Shown: piece by piece, positions 51,018 to 59,921 of the stretch
Position numbering within the stretch: the first letter of the stretch is position 1
Layout: each line of letters starts with the position of its first letter
DNA from: Vibrio europaeus
GTDB taxonomy: Bacteria; Pseudomonadota; Gammaproteobacteria; Enterobacterales; Vibrionaceae
DNA: 64,000 bases
Direction of reading: 5' to 3'
NCBI RefSeq assembly: GCF_001695575.1
Contig: NZ_LUAX01000007.1
Location: forward strand, 434,001-498,000
The notes under the pieces: generated by a model
What the model was told of the DNA's origin: nothing
What the model saw: the letters and a program-made list of their open reading frames with translations, nothing else
Databases searched by the model: none
Made by a program: the position numbers and the translations under genes

Positions 51018-51851
51018 CTACTTCATTAATGGAAGCACGACCTCCGCCGTTTCCATTACTGACTCAGAATACTCCGGATAGGTATCTAGCAAGGTGTTGA
51101 TTAAAGCATCGACAAGCAATAGTGCGCCAACTTTAGAAGCGAATGCACCGCCTGTTAAAGGCCCTTCTGGTCGTGCTGCAACCAAAAGCTCATCTGAAAT
51201 AGCCGTTAGCGGGCTATGACTTATGTTGGTTAAAGATACCACGGGCACACCTCGGCGATGTGCTTGTGATGCCGCGTGAATAACCTCTTTGGTGGAACCT
51301 GAACTAGACACCGAAAACCACAGATCGCCCGCATCACTTCGACCCGCACTCATCGCAGCTAAATGGGTATCTTCATACATAATCGCTTTTTTACCGATAC
51401 GTACTAAACGATACGCTAGATAACGTCCGACAATACTGGATGCTCCCACCCCAACACAGCCAATAAACTGTGCCTGATGGACTAACTCGCAAATTCGCGT
51501 CAGTGATTTTCTGTCTATAAGCTTGGCAGTATCTTGGAGACTATCAACCGCACTCTGCGCGGATATATCACAGATATCACCTTCTAACTTAGGCTGATTT
51601 TGGCTAGCCGTTTGGCTCAAATCTACCGCCAACGCCATTCGAAAGTCAGAGTAGCCTTTGTAGCCCATATCACGACACAGGCGCACAACAGTCGCCTCGC
51701 TGGTTTGGGTATTACGAGCGAGATCCGTAATAGTCTGGAATTGAACGTCATGAGCATTCTCAAGCACATAATCCGCTACCAAGCGTAACTTTTTACTTAA
51801 GGGTTCAATATTAGAACGTAAACGAACCATTAGATTTTTAGGCGTACTCAC
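51018..51851 (-). CDS. nanR: RpiR family regulator NanR
   Basis: 277 aa. N-terminal RpiR helix-turn-helix (about 1-75; TITDLARNTQTSEATVVRLCRDMGYKGYSDF) and a C-terminal SIS sugar-phosphate domain (about 110-260; GVGASSIVGRYLAYRL and FSVSSSGSTKEVI). V. vulnificus NanR has this build and binds ManNAc-6-P, which releases nan repression. Here it lies between nanA and nanM, and the operon is divergent from nanE-nanK-nagA, as there. Start: GTG 51851, with GAGG six bases upstream; ATG 51830 has no ribosome site. Confidence 0.88.
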   Translation of the reverse strand: MSTPKNLMVRLRSNIEPLSKKLRLVADYVLENAHDVQFQTITDLARNTQTSEATVVRLCRDMGYKGYSDFRMALAVDLSQTASQNQPKLEGDICDISAQSAVDSLQDTAKLIDRKSLTRICELVHQAQFIGCVGVGASSIVGRYLAYRLVRIGKKAIMYEDTHLAAMSAGRSDAGDLWFSVSSSGSTKEVIHAASQAHRRGVPVVSLTNISHSPLTAISDELLVAARPEGPLTGGAFASKVGALLLVDALINTLLDTYPEYSESVMETAEVVLPLMK

Positions 51852-51978
51852 TAGGGCCTCATTAGATTGGTTTGGCTAAGCTAAAAGTATCAAAGACCTA
51901 CGAATATTGACACTACCTCAACACGATTTCATCGCAAAATCCTAAAAGAGGGGGAGGAAGCCTCCCCTATCTTTCGCA

Positions 51979-52875
51979 TTAAAAAGACATAAAGCCCGCG
52001 TCACGCAGTTTAGCTAACACATCCGCTTTCTGCTTGTCGCTAAGTGAGCGAATAGGTTGACGAGGGTTACCCGCATCAATGCCATGCAACTGCATTGCGA
52101 CTTTGCCTGCCGCTACTCCGCCGTATTCAACTAAGACGCGAATAATGGCGATCACTTTATCCATTAGCGACGCAACCTCATCATGCTTACCTTGGTTGAA
52201 TGCTTCAATAATCTTCAAGTACAAAGGCGCCGCATAGTTGTAAGTACTACCGACTGCACCCACCGCGCCTACCGCCAAGCCAGCAGGGAGAAACTCATCG
52301 ACACCAAAAGGTATATCGAATTTGCCCCCCGCTACTCGCACACAGCGCTGATATTCGTAGAGATCAGCGTTATTAAATTTTGCACCCGATAAGTTAGGAA
52401 TGCGCGCTTCACCTTGAATCAAGAACTGTTCGAGATCGAGGTTTACTCCAGACATGCCAGAATGGTAGTAGTAAAAGCCCTTGGACGGTGCAGCCGCAGC
52501 CACTTGCGCGCAGTACTCAACCAGATCTTCAACACTACCCGGCTTAAAAAAGCATGGGCCAATCGCTGAGATCGCTAAAATATCCAACGTCTCTGCGTGT
52601 TCAGTAAGGTTAATGGTATCAACAATACTCAATGCGCCTGTATGGAGAATCAAATCTAACTTACCATCGGCGGCTTTAACCCAACGTTCAGCGATCGCTT
52701 TACGCTCCTCTACACTACAGTGGATCCCTTCCCCTGTCGTCCCACATACGTAAGCGCCTTTCACGCCTTGATCAATTAACAGCTCAGCAATTTGATCAAT
52801 AGCAGCAAAGTTTACCTTATTGTCCGCAGTAAAAGGGGTATGAGGCGCTGCAATAAGACCTGTCAGTTTTTTCAT
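51979..52875 (-). CDS. nanA: N-acetylneuraminate lyase
   Basis: 298-aa class I aldolase that splits Neu5Ac into ManNAc and pyruvate. Motifs: AYVCGTTGEGIHCSVEERK (substrate carboxylate loop), FYYYHSGMSGV (Tyr-Ser), GAKFNNADLYEYQ with the Schiff-base Lys, and GVDEFLPAGL. Cytoplasmic, homotetramer in the family. It follows the TRAP genes on the same strand with a 27-bp gap and precedes nanR. First enzyme of the catabolic route completed by nanK, nanE and nagA. Confidence 0.95.
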   Translation of the reverse strand: MKKLTGLIAAPHTPFTADNKVNFAAIDQIAELLIDQGVKGAYVCGTTGEGIHCSVEERKAIAERWVKAADGKLDLILHTGALSIVDTINLTEHAETLDILAISAIGPCFFKPGSVEDLVEYCAQVAAAAPSKGFYYYHSGMSGVNLDLEQFLIQGEARIPNLSGAKFNNADLYEYQRCVRVAGGKFDIPFGVDEFLPAGLAVGAVGAVGSTYNYAAPLYLKIIEAFNQGKHDEVASLMDKVIAIIRVLVEYGGVAAGKVAMQLHGIDAGNPRQPIRSLSDKQKADVLAKLRDAGFMSF

Positions 52876-52902
52876 CTTAAATACCTTAAATATTGTTCGT
52901 TA

Positions 52903-54186
52903 TTACTGTCCGTAACCAAGGAAAATTTCCGGTAACAGCAGCGTAAATTGGGGGAAGACAGCAACAAGTGCCAATACGATGAATAACGGTACCAAAAGTG
53001 GAATCACACCACGAGTTAACGTGTGGAATGGAATATCCCCAACACGTGAGACGACGTATAAAGCCATTCCCATTGGTGGCGTTAGAATACCGATCATTAG
53101 GTTCAGGATTGCCATCACACCAAAGTGAACAGGATCAATCCCCACTGCGCCGGCAACGGGTACTAAAAATGGAACCAACAGCAGTAGCAGAGCAAGCGAC
53201 TCAATAAACGTCCCTAGGAAAAGAAGCAGCAAGTTGATGAGTAGCAATAACACGAGTGGATTTTCACTAATGGTCAAGAAGTAATCTGCTAGCATTTGCG
53301 GCAGTTGCTCACGAGCAACAATCCATCCAAACACAGTCACGCCCATTACCATAAGAGCGACTACTGCAGTGGTGTTCACTGTCTCTTTCAAGATTTCAAC
53401 AAAGCCGCCGAAAGTCAGCTGTTTGTAGACCACAGTTCCTAAGAACAACGCATACAGAGAAGAAACAACCGCTGCTTCTGTTGGAGTGAACTTACCGGAA
53501 AAGATCCCACCGATAATGATCACTGGAGTCAGCAGAGATAAAAACGCTTCTTTAAAGGATTTAAACTGTTCACGACGGGATGCACGAGGCAGCGTCATGT
53601 AACCGCGTTTCTTACAAATGAAGTAGCTCATTGTCATCAACGCCACACAACACAAAATACCCGGAATTGCCCCAGCAAGGAAAAGAGCGCCGATGGACGT
53701 ATTTGACACTACTCCGTAGATGACAAGAGGAACCGAAGGGGGAACTAAGGGACCAATAATGCAAGAAGCCGCCGTCAAACCACCGGCAAAATCATCGTCA
53801 TATTTCGCATCACGCATTGATTTAATTTCGAGTTGACCCAAGCCACCAGCATCTGCCAAAGCGGAACCGGACATGCCTGAGAACAATAGGCTCGCCATAA
53901 TATTCACATGACCTAAGCTGCCGGTAATATGGCCGACCATAGACTTTGCGAAATTAAAGATACGTTCTGTAATGCCTGCGCTATTCATTAAGTGCCCGGT
54001 CAAAACAAAGAATGGCACCGCAAGCAGCGTAAAGTTATCAATACCGCCCAACATTTGTTGAGCTGCAAAGTTGATGCCTGTGCTGTTTGTTAGCACTAAA
54101 AATACTAAGGCAACAAAAATCAGTGAAAAGCCGACTGGCATACCTGCAAATAACAGCGCTAACCAGCCAAAAATTGAACCTGCCAT
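52903..54186 (-). CDS. siaM: Sialic acid TRAP transporter, large permease SiaM
   Basis: 427-aa inner-membrane protein (about 12 helices) of the DctM family. FAAQQMLGGIDNFTLLAVPFFVLTGHLMN and GMSGSALADAGGLGQLEIKSMRDAKYDDDFAGGLTAASCIIGPLVPPSV in pieces are the family blocks. With SiaQ and SiaP it imports Neu5Ac with Na+ (TRAP family). It is coded separately from siaQ, as in Vibrio (fused in Haemophilus). The small subunit gene lies two bases upstream. Confidence 0.93.
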   Translation of the reverse strand: MAGSIFGWLALLFAGMPVGFSLIFVALVFLVLTNSTGINFAAQQMLGGIDNFTLLAVPFFVLTGHLMNSAGITERIFNFAKSMVGHITGSLGHVNIMASLLFSGMSGSALADAGGLGQLEIKSMRDAKYDDDFAGGLTAASCIIGPLVPPSVPLVIYGVVSNTSIGALFLAGAIPGILCCVALMTMSYFICKKRGYMTLPRASRREQFKSFKEAFLSLLTPVIIIGGIFSGKFTPTEAAVVSSLYALFLGTVVYKQLTFGGFVEILKETVNTTAVVALMVMGVTVFGWIVAREQLPQMLADYFLTISENPLVLLLLINLLLLFLGTFIESLALLLLLVPFLVPVAGAVGIDPVHFGVMAILNLMIGILTPPMGMALYVVSRVGDIPFHTLTRGVIPLLVPLFIVLALVAVFPQFTLLLPEIFLGYGQ

Positions 54187-54188
54187 AA

Positions 54189-54698
54189 CTACCTCTCAGC
54201 CACCTGTGAATCCATCGAAGATGCCGACTTATCACCATTGTGAAGCTGTTTCGAAATGCCCCACATTTTTTCTGCTTGTCGAAACACCATAAATACCCCA
54301 CCGAGAGGCAAGCTATAGTTCATCCAACTACTTGATACACCTAAGGTAATCAGCTCAAAAAAAGCGGTACGCTGCACGTGCTGATAACTTAAATAGATAA
54401 TTGCCATGATCGAGACTAAAACAGCCAGCTCAAGCGAAAGCACTAAACACAGGCGTATCTTTTCAGGCAGTTTGTCCGAGAAAAAGGTGATATTGACGTG
54501 TGTGCTGCGCTTAATCGCAATGGCACACCCGATTAACGACATATACATAAACAGAACTCGGGCGAGCTCTTCACTCCAAAGGGAAGGATCATTCAGTAGC
54601 CAACGGGTACCAATTTGCCAAGTCAGCACCACTAGCAGTGCCGCCATTAAGGGCACAGTAATGATCTCTTCAATATTATTTATAATCTTACGTAACAT
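54189..54698 (-). CDS. siaQ: Sialic acid TRAP transporter, small permease SiaQ
   Basis: 169 aa, four membrane helices, DctQ family: ALLVVLTWQIGTRWLLNDPSLWSEELARVLFMYMSLIGCAIAIKR is the diagnostic block (W-R, SEELAR, G). I take ATG 54698, which has GGAGCTCAAG directly upstream, over ATG 54710 in the same frame. It starts about 67 bp after siaP; a 7-bp hairpin (54744-54761) between them may stabilise or limit the siaP part of the message. Confidence 0.9.
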   Translation of the reverse strand: MLRKIINNIEEIITVPLMAALLVVLTWQIGTRWLLNDPSLWSEELARVLFMYMSLIGCAIAIKRSTHVNITFFSDKLPEKIRLCLVLSLELAVLVSIMAIIYLSYQHVQRTAFFELITLGVSSSWMNYSLPLGGVFMVFRQAEKMWGISKQLHNGDKSASSMDSQVAER

Positions 54699-54765
54699 CT
54701 TGAGCTCCATGGCTGGTCAAAATAGACCAGCCTGAATAGTAGAAATTAGCGTCAGCTAATTCCCC

Positions 54766-55731
54766 TTACATTGCCGCTAGCTTTTTAACGATAGGCTCGC
54801 CAATCTTGTCTTCAAACTCAGCGTACAGTGGCTGCATCGCTTCACGGAACGGAGCCAAATCTGGATAAGTCACATTCACTCCTTCTTTTTCGAAGAAAGA
54901 GATCAACTCAGCTTCTTGCTTTTTCACCGATGCGGTATGGGCTGCGCCTGCCTTCTCGACAGCTTTTTGCACAATCTCTTTGTCTGCATCCGACAGCTTT
55001 TGCCACGTTGACTCAGAAATGATCACCATCTGATCGTTGACAATGTGATTAGTCATTGCGAGGTTGCCTTGAACCTCATAAAACTTCATCGTTTTAATCG
55101 TTGGTAGTGGATTTTCTTGACCATCAACCGCGTTGGTTTGCAGTGCTAGATACACTTCAGAGAAAGCCATCGGCGTTGGCGATGCGCCTGATAGTTTTGC
55201 GTAGTTTAGGTTGGGTTTGGCGTTTGGAACTCGAAGCTTAAGACCTTTAAAGTCTGCGATGTTATTAAGAGGGCGATTAGAAGTTGTTTCGCGAGTACCA
55301 TTGTACCAAGTATCGAGTGCTCGCCAGTTAAACTTAGTCAGCATCTCTTGACGGATACCTTGACCAAATTCTGAATCAAACATACGACGTAAGTGTTCAT
55401 AGTCACGTGCCACATACGGCAGAGTAACCGCTTCAGCGCGTGGAATCCATAATCCCATGCGGCCAAACTCAGCATAAGTGATATCGAGATCGCCCATGCT
55501 TAACTGCTGCAGCATCGCGCGGTCATCGCCTAGCTGAGCACTAGGGTAAAGAGAGAGTTTTATTTCTCCATTACTCATCTCTTCTAGTGTATCAGCCAGG
55601 TGTTTGGCAGACGTGTACTCAACAGAGCCCACGGATGCCTGCATCCCCATTTTTAGTGTCGTTGCTGCGTGAACAGACGCAGCACACCCGAGAGTCAGCA
55701 TAGCGAGAGTAATAGTGTTGATGGCTTTCAT
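54766..55731 (-). CDS. siaP: Sialic acid TRAP transporter, periplasmic receptor SiaP
   Basis: 321 aa. Signal peptide (AASVHAATTLKMG), then a DctP-type receptor: LKLRVPNAKPNLNYAKLSGASPTPMAFSEVYLALQTNAVDGQENPLPTI is the family block (in pieces), with Arg for the sialic carboxylate in FKGLKLRVP and the TRETTSN-like loop NGTRETTS. It hands Neu5Ac to SiaQM. ATG 55731 with GGGAACAAT restores the signal; the frame's start at 55776 does not. First gene of siaPQM-nanA-nanR, divergent from nanE across 237 bp. Confidence 0.94.
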   Translation of the reverse strand: MKAINTITLAMLTLGCAASVHAATTLKMGMQASVGSVEYTSAKHLADTLEEMSNGEIKLSLYPSAQLGDDRAMLQQLSMGDLDITYAEFGRMGLWIPRAEAVTLPYVARDYEHLRRMFDSEFGQGIRQEMLTKFNWRALDTWYNGTRETTSNRPLNNIADFKGLKLRVPNAKPNLNYAKLSGASPTPMAFSEVYLALQTNAVDGQENPLPTIKTMKFYEVQGNLAMTNHIVNDQMVIISESTWQKLSDADKEIVQKAVEKAGAAHTASVKKQEAELISFFEKEGVNVTYPDLAPFREAMQPLYAEFEDKIGEPIVKKLAAM

Positions 55732-55792
55732 ATTGTTCCCTTTTATTCGATTTATATCTTGTTTCACCGATTTCAAAAAAAACTTTTATTTT

Positions 55793-55847
55793 GTTTGAAA
55801 AAAATCTTCGTTATGGATTATTATTGCCGTGAAGATTATTTTCAAAC
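55793..55847. promoter_or_regulatory. Candidate NanR operator: 17-bp inverted repeat
   Basis: GTTTGAAAAAAATCTTC (55793-55809) and GAAGATTATTTTCAAAC (55831-55847) are inverted copies with one mismatch, separated by 21 bp. It sits 62 bp upstream of siaP and 122 bp upstream of nanE, midway between the divergent nan units where an RpiR-type NanR is expected to bind. Confidence 0.6.
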
Positions 55848-55968
55848 CAACTTTTTACAAAATGTGATCGCGGACAAAAATTCGCCACCGGTTATTAATA
55901 GGCAGACTGATTAGACGAATTGTGATGGTTGTTCATTCACCGTCACTCCGCAATACAATGCTTAAGTT

Positions 55969-56691
55969 ATGAGGCCCGTCGTGAGAACAAAAAATCAGAA
56001 TATCAATGAGTTAAAGCAATCTTTACAAGGTCAAACCGTCGTTTCTATCCAACCTGTAGTTGGTAGCCCGCTCGAAAAAACCGAGTTTATTGTTGCAATG
56101 GCTTTAGCTGCTGAACAAGCCGGAGCTAAAGCACTTCGCATTGAAGGAGTTGAAAATGTTGCTGCTGTTTCAGGCGCTGTCAGCATACCAATTATCGGTA
56201 TTGTGAAACGTGACTTACAGGGCAGTCCTGTCCGGATCACACCTTTCGCTTCTGATGTTGATGATCTTGCCAATGCAGGAGCTAGCGTGATCGCCTTCGA
56301 TGCAACAGACAGAGCTCGTCCAGAAAGCCGAGAGCATATTGCAGTAGCGATTAAGAACTCCGGATGTTTCGCTATGGCGGACAGCTCTTGCTATGAAGAT
56401 GGTGCTTGGGCACATAGTCAAGGTGTCGAGATTATTGGCTCAACCTTGTCAGGTTATGTGGGTGAGCAAGAGCCTGTAGAACCAGATTTGCAACTGGTTA
56501 AACAGTTTTCACAGGCAGGCTTCTTTACAATGGCGGAAGGACGCTATAACACACCAGAGTTAGCCGCAAAAGCGATCGAGTCTGGAGCTGTCGCGGTGAC
56601 CGTTGGTAGCGCTATTACTCGCTTAGAGGTTGTCACTAACTGGTTCAACTCAGCGACTCAAACCGCAGGAGCACAACAATGCGCACGCTAG
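55969..56691 (+). CDS. nanE: N-acetylmannosamine-6-phosphate 2-epimerase
   Basis: 240-aa TIM-barrel epimerase turning ManNAc-6-P into GlcNAc-6-P. Blocks shared with E. coli NanE: VVGSPLEKTEFIVAMALAAEQAGAKALRIEG, PIIGIVKRDLQGSPVRITPF, GSTLSGYVGEQEPVEPDL and FTMAEGRYNTPELAAKAIE in pieces; the catalytic Lys lies in GIVKRD. ATG 55969 lacks a ribosome site, whereas GTG 55981 has TGAGG six bases upstream, so translation may begin there (236 aa). It overlaps nanK by 13 bases. Confidence 0.92.
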   Translation: MRPVVRTKNQNINELKQSLQGQTVVSIQPVVGSPLEKTEFIVAMALAAEQAGAKALRIEGVENVAAVSGAVSIPIIGIVKRDLQGSPVRITPFASDVDDLANAGASVIAFDATDRARPESREHIAVAIKNSGCFAMADSSCYEDGAWAHSQGVEIIGSTLSGYVGEQEPVEPDLQLVKQFSQAGFFTMAEGRYNTPELAAKAIESGAVAVTVGSAITRLEVVTNWFNSATQTAGAQQCAR

Positions 56692-57542
56692 CCATTGATA
56701 TTGGTGGAACAAAAATCGCGTTAGGGTTTGTTGAAAACAATGAACTGATACAGCGCTGCCAAATTGCTACCCCAATTGCACACAGTGCTGAGCAGTTTGT
56801 CGAAACGATTCTTGATAGTGCATCGCAGTGGCTCGAACATATAGACAATATTGGCATTTCCACCACTGGACTGGTTACACAACAAGGTATCTCGGCGATT
56901 AACCCTGAGACTTTGGCTTTCCCTACTCCTTTTCCACTCGCCCAAGTATTGCAATCAATCGCTGGTAAACCAGTATTGATGCTTAATGATGCTCAGGCTG
57001 CGGCTTGGTTTGAGTATACTATGCTAGAGACACCCGTTAAGAATATGGCATTTATTACCGTATCTACTGGGGTCGGTGGTGGCATTGTTATTAATGGTCA
57101 GCTACATCAAGGACAAGGGGGATTAGCTGGCCACATTGGTCATATGGTGATAGACCCAAATGGCCCACGATGTGGCTGTGGGCAAACAGGCTGCGTGGAA
57201 TCTATAGCCTCTGGCACCGCAATTAAGAACGCGAGTGACGCAACCTTCTCTAACCCAATCAGCAATGTCGAGCTATTTGAGCTGGCAGCATCCAATCCGG
57301 AAGCAGAAACAATTATCAGTCAAAGTGCTAACGCTATCGCCACATTATGCTGTAACTTGAAAGCAGCCCTTGATCTTGATGTGATTGTGTTAGGAGGAGG
57401 GGTAGGACTTGCACGCAACTACATACAGCGCGTCGAGCAAGCTATTCAACGTCGTCCTAAAGCTTTTCAAATTCCTGTGCAGGCAGCCAAAGGAAATTAC
57501 GACGCTTGCCTATTGGGCGCTGCGTTTCAGTTTAAGGAGTAA
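56679..57542 (+). CDS. nanK: N-acetylmannosamine kinase (ROK family)
   Basis: 287-aa kinase that phosphorylates ManNAc after NanA. ATP phosphate loop DIGGTKIALG at the N-terminus, catalytic Asp in MLNDAQAAAWFE, and the ROK zinc site GHIGHMVIDPNGPRCGCGQTGCVES (in pieces; His plus three Cys). Starts inside the nanE end (13-bp overlap) and stops three bases before nagA. Complete and standard in length. Confidence 0.94.
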   Translation: MRTLAIDIGGTKIALGFVENNELIQRCQIATPIAHSAEQFVETILDSASQWLEHIDNIGISTTGLVTQQGISAINPETLAFPTPFPLAQVLQSIAGKPVLMLNDAQAAAWFEYTMLETPVKNMAFITVSTGVGGGIVINGQLHQGQGGLAGHIGHMVIDPNGPRCGCGQTGCVESIASGTAIKNASDATFSNPISNVELFELAASNPEAETIISQSANAIATLCCNLKAALDLDVIVLGGGVGLARNYIQRVEQAIQRRPKAFQIPVQAAKGNYDACLLGAAFQFKE

Positions 57543-57545
57543 TCC

Positions 57546-58679
57546 ATGGCACTCAAAGCCATTTCTGCACCACGTATTTTCGACGGTGAGCAATACCACA
57601 ACGATGCCGCGTTAGTCTGGAAGGATGAACAGCTCGATTCCATTGTGTCTATCGACAATCTACCGCAAGGTATCGACCACCAGCATTTCGAAGGGGCGCT
57701 GATTGCACCTGGCTTTATCGATATTCAGGTCAATGGTGGTGGTGATGTCATGTTCAACAACGACATTACTCCACAAGGCATTGAGACAATTTGCCGCGCC
57801 CATCGAACTCATGGCACAGCCTATTTATTGCCGACCTTGATCAGCGCAACACCTGACAATATCCAACAAGCGCTATCTGCCACCGAGAGAGGGCTCAAAG
57901 CCAAGGTCTCTGGGCTGCTCGGGGTACATTTGGAAGGGCCTTGGCTTAACAAAGAGAAGAGAGGCGCGCACGATGCCAATCTTTTTTACGCGCCAACTGT
58001 CAGCCAATTGGCTCAATTTGAGTGGCCAACGCAGGGTAAAGTACTGGTTACCGCTGCGGTAGAAAACATCGAGCCATCTGCTCTACAGTGGATGAAAGGT
58101 AAGGGGTTCACCCTCTCCTGTGGTCATAGTAATGCCAAAGCGGAGCAATTGACTGAAGATAAACTCTCGTTAGTGGATGGCTTCACTCATCTGTTTAATG
58201 CGATGTCGCCTTTTGAAGGTCGAGAGCCAGGCGTGGTGGGAACTGCTTTAAACAATGACCACGCGTGGTGCTCAATAATCACTGACGGTATTCATGTCCA
58301 CCCGCAAAGCTTCCTTCTTGCGCACAAGGCAAAACCTCAAGGTAAGCTGCTGATTGTTACCGACGCAATGGCAACTCTCGGAAGCAAAACCAATCAGTTT
58401 GAGCTGGATGGCGAAACGATCCAAGTTGTCGATAACAAACTGGTCAACAGTCGTGGAAGTTTAGCTGGTGCGCACATCGGCATGGATGAATCCGTTGCCA
58501 ATGTGATTCGATGGGGAGTTTCAGAGGAAGAAGCGCTGAAAATGGCGTCTACCTATCCTGCCAACGCCCTATCCTGCGACAATCTAGGAAAGCTCAAACC
58601 TAACTTCCGCGCAGCAGCCACGGTGTTAGATGACAACTACCGCAGCCAAGCGGTACTCGTCGATGGTCAGCTTTATTAA
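57546..58679 (+). CDS. nagA: N-acetylglucosamine-6-phosphate deacetylase
   Basis: 377-aa amidohydrolase removing acetate from GlcNAc-6-P to give GlcN-6-P. Motifs: PGFIDIQVNGGGDVMFN, GVHLEGPWLNKEKRGAHD (metal Glu), CGHSNAKAEQ, GFTHLFNAMSPF, TDGIHVHP and VTDAMATLG (catalytic Asp). AAGGAGTAATCC gives an excellent ribosome site. Last gene of nanE-nanK-nagA. Vibrios usually carry a second nagA with nagC; this is the sialic acid copy, as in V. cholerae. Confidence 0.94.
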   Translation: MALKAISAPRIFDGEQYHNDAALVWKDEQLDSIVSIDNLPQGIDHQHFEGALIAPGFIDIQVNGGGDVMFNNDITPQGIETICRAHRTHGTAYLLPTLISATPDNIQQALSATERGLKAKVSGLLGVHLEGPWLNKEKRGAHDANLFYAPTVSQLAQFEWPTQGKVLVTAAVENIEPSALQWMKGKGFTLSCGHSNAKAEQLTEDKLSLVDGFTHLFNAMSPFEGREPGVVGTALNNDHAWCSIITDGIHVHPQSFLLAHKAKPQGKLLIVTDAMATLGSKTNQFELDGETIQVVDNKLVNSRGSLAGAHIGMDESVANVIRWGVSEEEALKMASTYPANALSCDNLGKLKPNFRAAATVLDDNYRSQAVLVDGQLY

Positions 58680-58680
58680 C

Positions 58681-58706
58681 AATTAGGAGGTACCCACCTC
58701 CTAATT
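58681..58706. terminator. Perfect hairpin between nagA and the MFS gene
   Basis: AATTAGGAGGT (58681-58691), loop ACCC, ACCTCCTAATT (58696-58706): perfect 11-bp stem two bases after the nagA stop and overlapping the MFS stop codon (58701-58703). Only weak T runs follow on either side, so it may end both messages inefficiently or mainly protect them. Confidence 0.65.
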
Positions 58707-59825
58707 CTTACGAACCAAACTTGCTATCACTAACAGCAAACCGCTCATAAAAAGAGCTGCACCTAAGTTCTGCATAAAACCAACAACGGATAAACCAAAA
58801 CCGATCAGCAAATAATAGAGCAAGCCAAACAGTGCACCAGCGCTACCAGTCTGTGATTTATACTCTATTAGGGCTCGGCTCAATATATTTGGAATCCCTA
58901 CACCAAATGAAGCAACTACCAATAGCATTGGGGCTAGCAGGGCAACTCCGTCTTGAAGCAACCACACCATAATCGACCCGAATATAGCGCCCCATGCCGA
59001 CAATTGAACCAAGAGTTTTGACTCATAACCTTGAGCAAGAAGCCCCTTGTTTAGCCAACTACCTGCAAAAGTACCTATTGCTAAGATTAGCCCGCTGTAT
59101 CCGAATTGTTTGCTGGTATAAGCCATAGCATCAAAGAGAAATGGGCCAAGCAAATAGTAGCTGAATAATAAAATATTGAAACAAGCTACCATTATCCCAT
59201 CTATCCAGATGTTTCTGTCTGCTAGCATTTTTTTGGCAAGTGGTACTATGTGGATGTTGCCTTTCACAGCAGGCTTGGTTTCCGGTAATCTCACTAGGCA
59301 AAGTAGGAACAAAGCTATCGCCATAATTGATAAAAAGAGAAATACGGCTTTGTGACCTCCAGTATCAGCGAGTACTCCTCCAAACATCAGCCCAATAACT
59401 GGACTCAGCGATATACCGATCCCCATCAAACCAAATACTTTGGCCAACCGTGCACCATCATAACTATCACGTAGCATAGTCTGAGTAACCACTGAACCGA
59501 CCGCTGCCCCAAATGCACTAAGTGAACGCATGAGTAGAAGTGTTTCAAACTGCGAGCACTGCATAGCACCAACAGCTGCTACACCGTAAACCGCTAGCCC
59601 TAATAACATTGAACATCTTCGCCCTAAATAATCAGCAACCACTCCCCAAAACACGACACCTAGTGCGAAGGCACTAAAGTAAATCGATAGCGTTTGTGCA
59701 GCAGTATTACTCGCGACATTAAAAGCAAGAGCAATGTGGGGTAAGGCAGGGCTGTAGATAGTCTCGACAATTTGCGGAAACATCATCAGAGCTAGCATTA
59801 CCCCAACGGAAGGAGTTTTATTCAT
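58701..59825 (-). CDS. MFS drug-resistance transporter (Bcr/CflA-like)
   Basis: 374 aa, about 12 helices. Early conserved blocks YSPALPHIALAFNVASNTAAQTLSIYF and GVVFWGVVADYLGRRCSMLLGLAVYG (D-x-x-GRR loop between helices 2 and 3) are typical of the DHA1 Bcr/CflA branch of drug:proton antiporters; ALLLMRSLSAFGAAVGSVVTQTMLRDSYDG also fits. It is divergent from an AraC regulator at 97 bp, which probably controls it. The substrate is unknown; the position beside nan genes seems to be coincidental. Confidence 0.85.
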   Translation of the reverse strand: MNKTPSVGVMLALMMFPQIVETIYSPALPHIALAFNVASNTAAQTLSIYFSAFALGVVFWGVVADYLGRRCSMLLGLAVYGVAAVGAMQCSQFETLLLMRSLSAFGAAVGSVVTQTMLRDSYDGARLAKVFGLMGIGISLSPVIGLMFGGVLADTGGHKAVFLFLSIMAIALFLLCLVRLPETKPAVKGNIHIVPLAKKMLADRNIWIDGIMVACFNILLFSYYLLGPFLFDAMAYTSKQFGYSGLILAIGTFAGSWLNKGLLAQGYESKLLVQLSAWGAIFGSIMVWLLQDGVALLAPMLLVVASFGVGIPNILSRALIEYKSQTGSAGALFGLLYYLLIGFGLSVVGFMQNLGAALFMSGLLLVIASLVRKN

Positions 59826-59921
59826 TACAATATCCCAACTAGAAAAAGTGGGCGTAGTTTAGACAAGAGTGCTAAAGTCCCAATAACGACATTGGAACAA
59901 TAAACTTCAACATAAGAATAA

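Noticed and set aside
55921..55945. CRP-like half site (TGTGATGG...) upstream of nanE
   Set aside because: Only the left half is good; the right half does not fit TCACA. CRP control of nan genes is likely on general grounds but not shown by this site.
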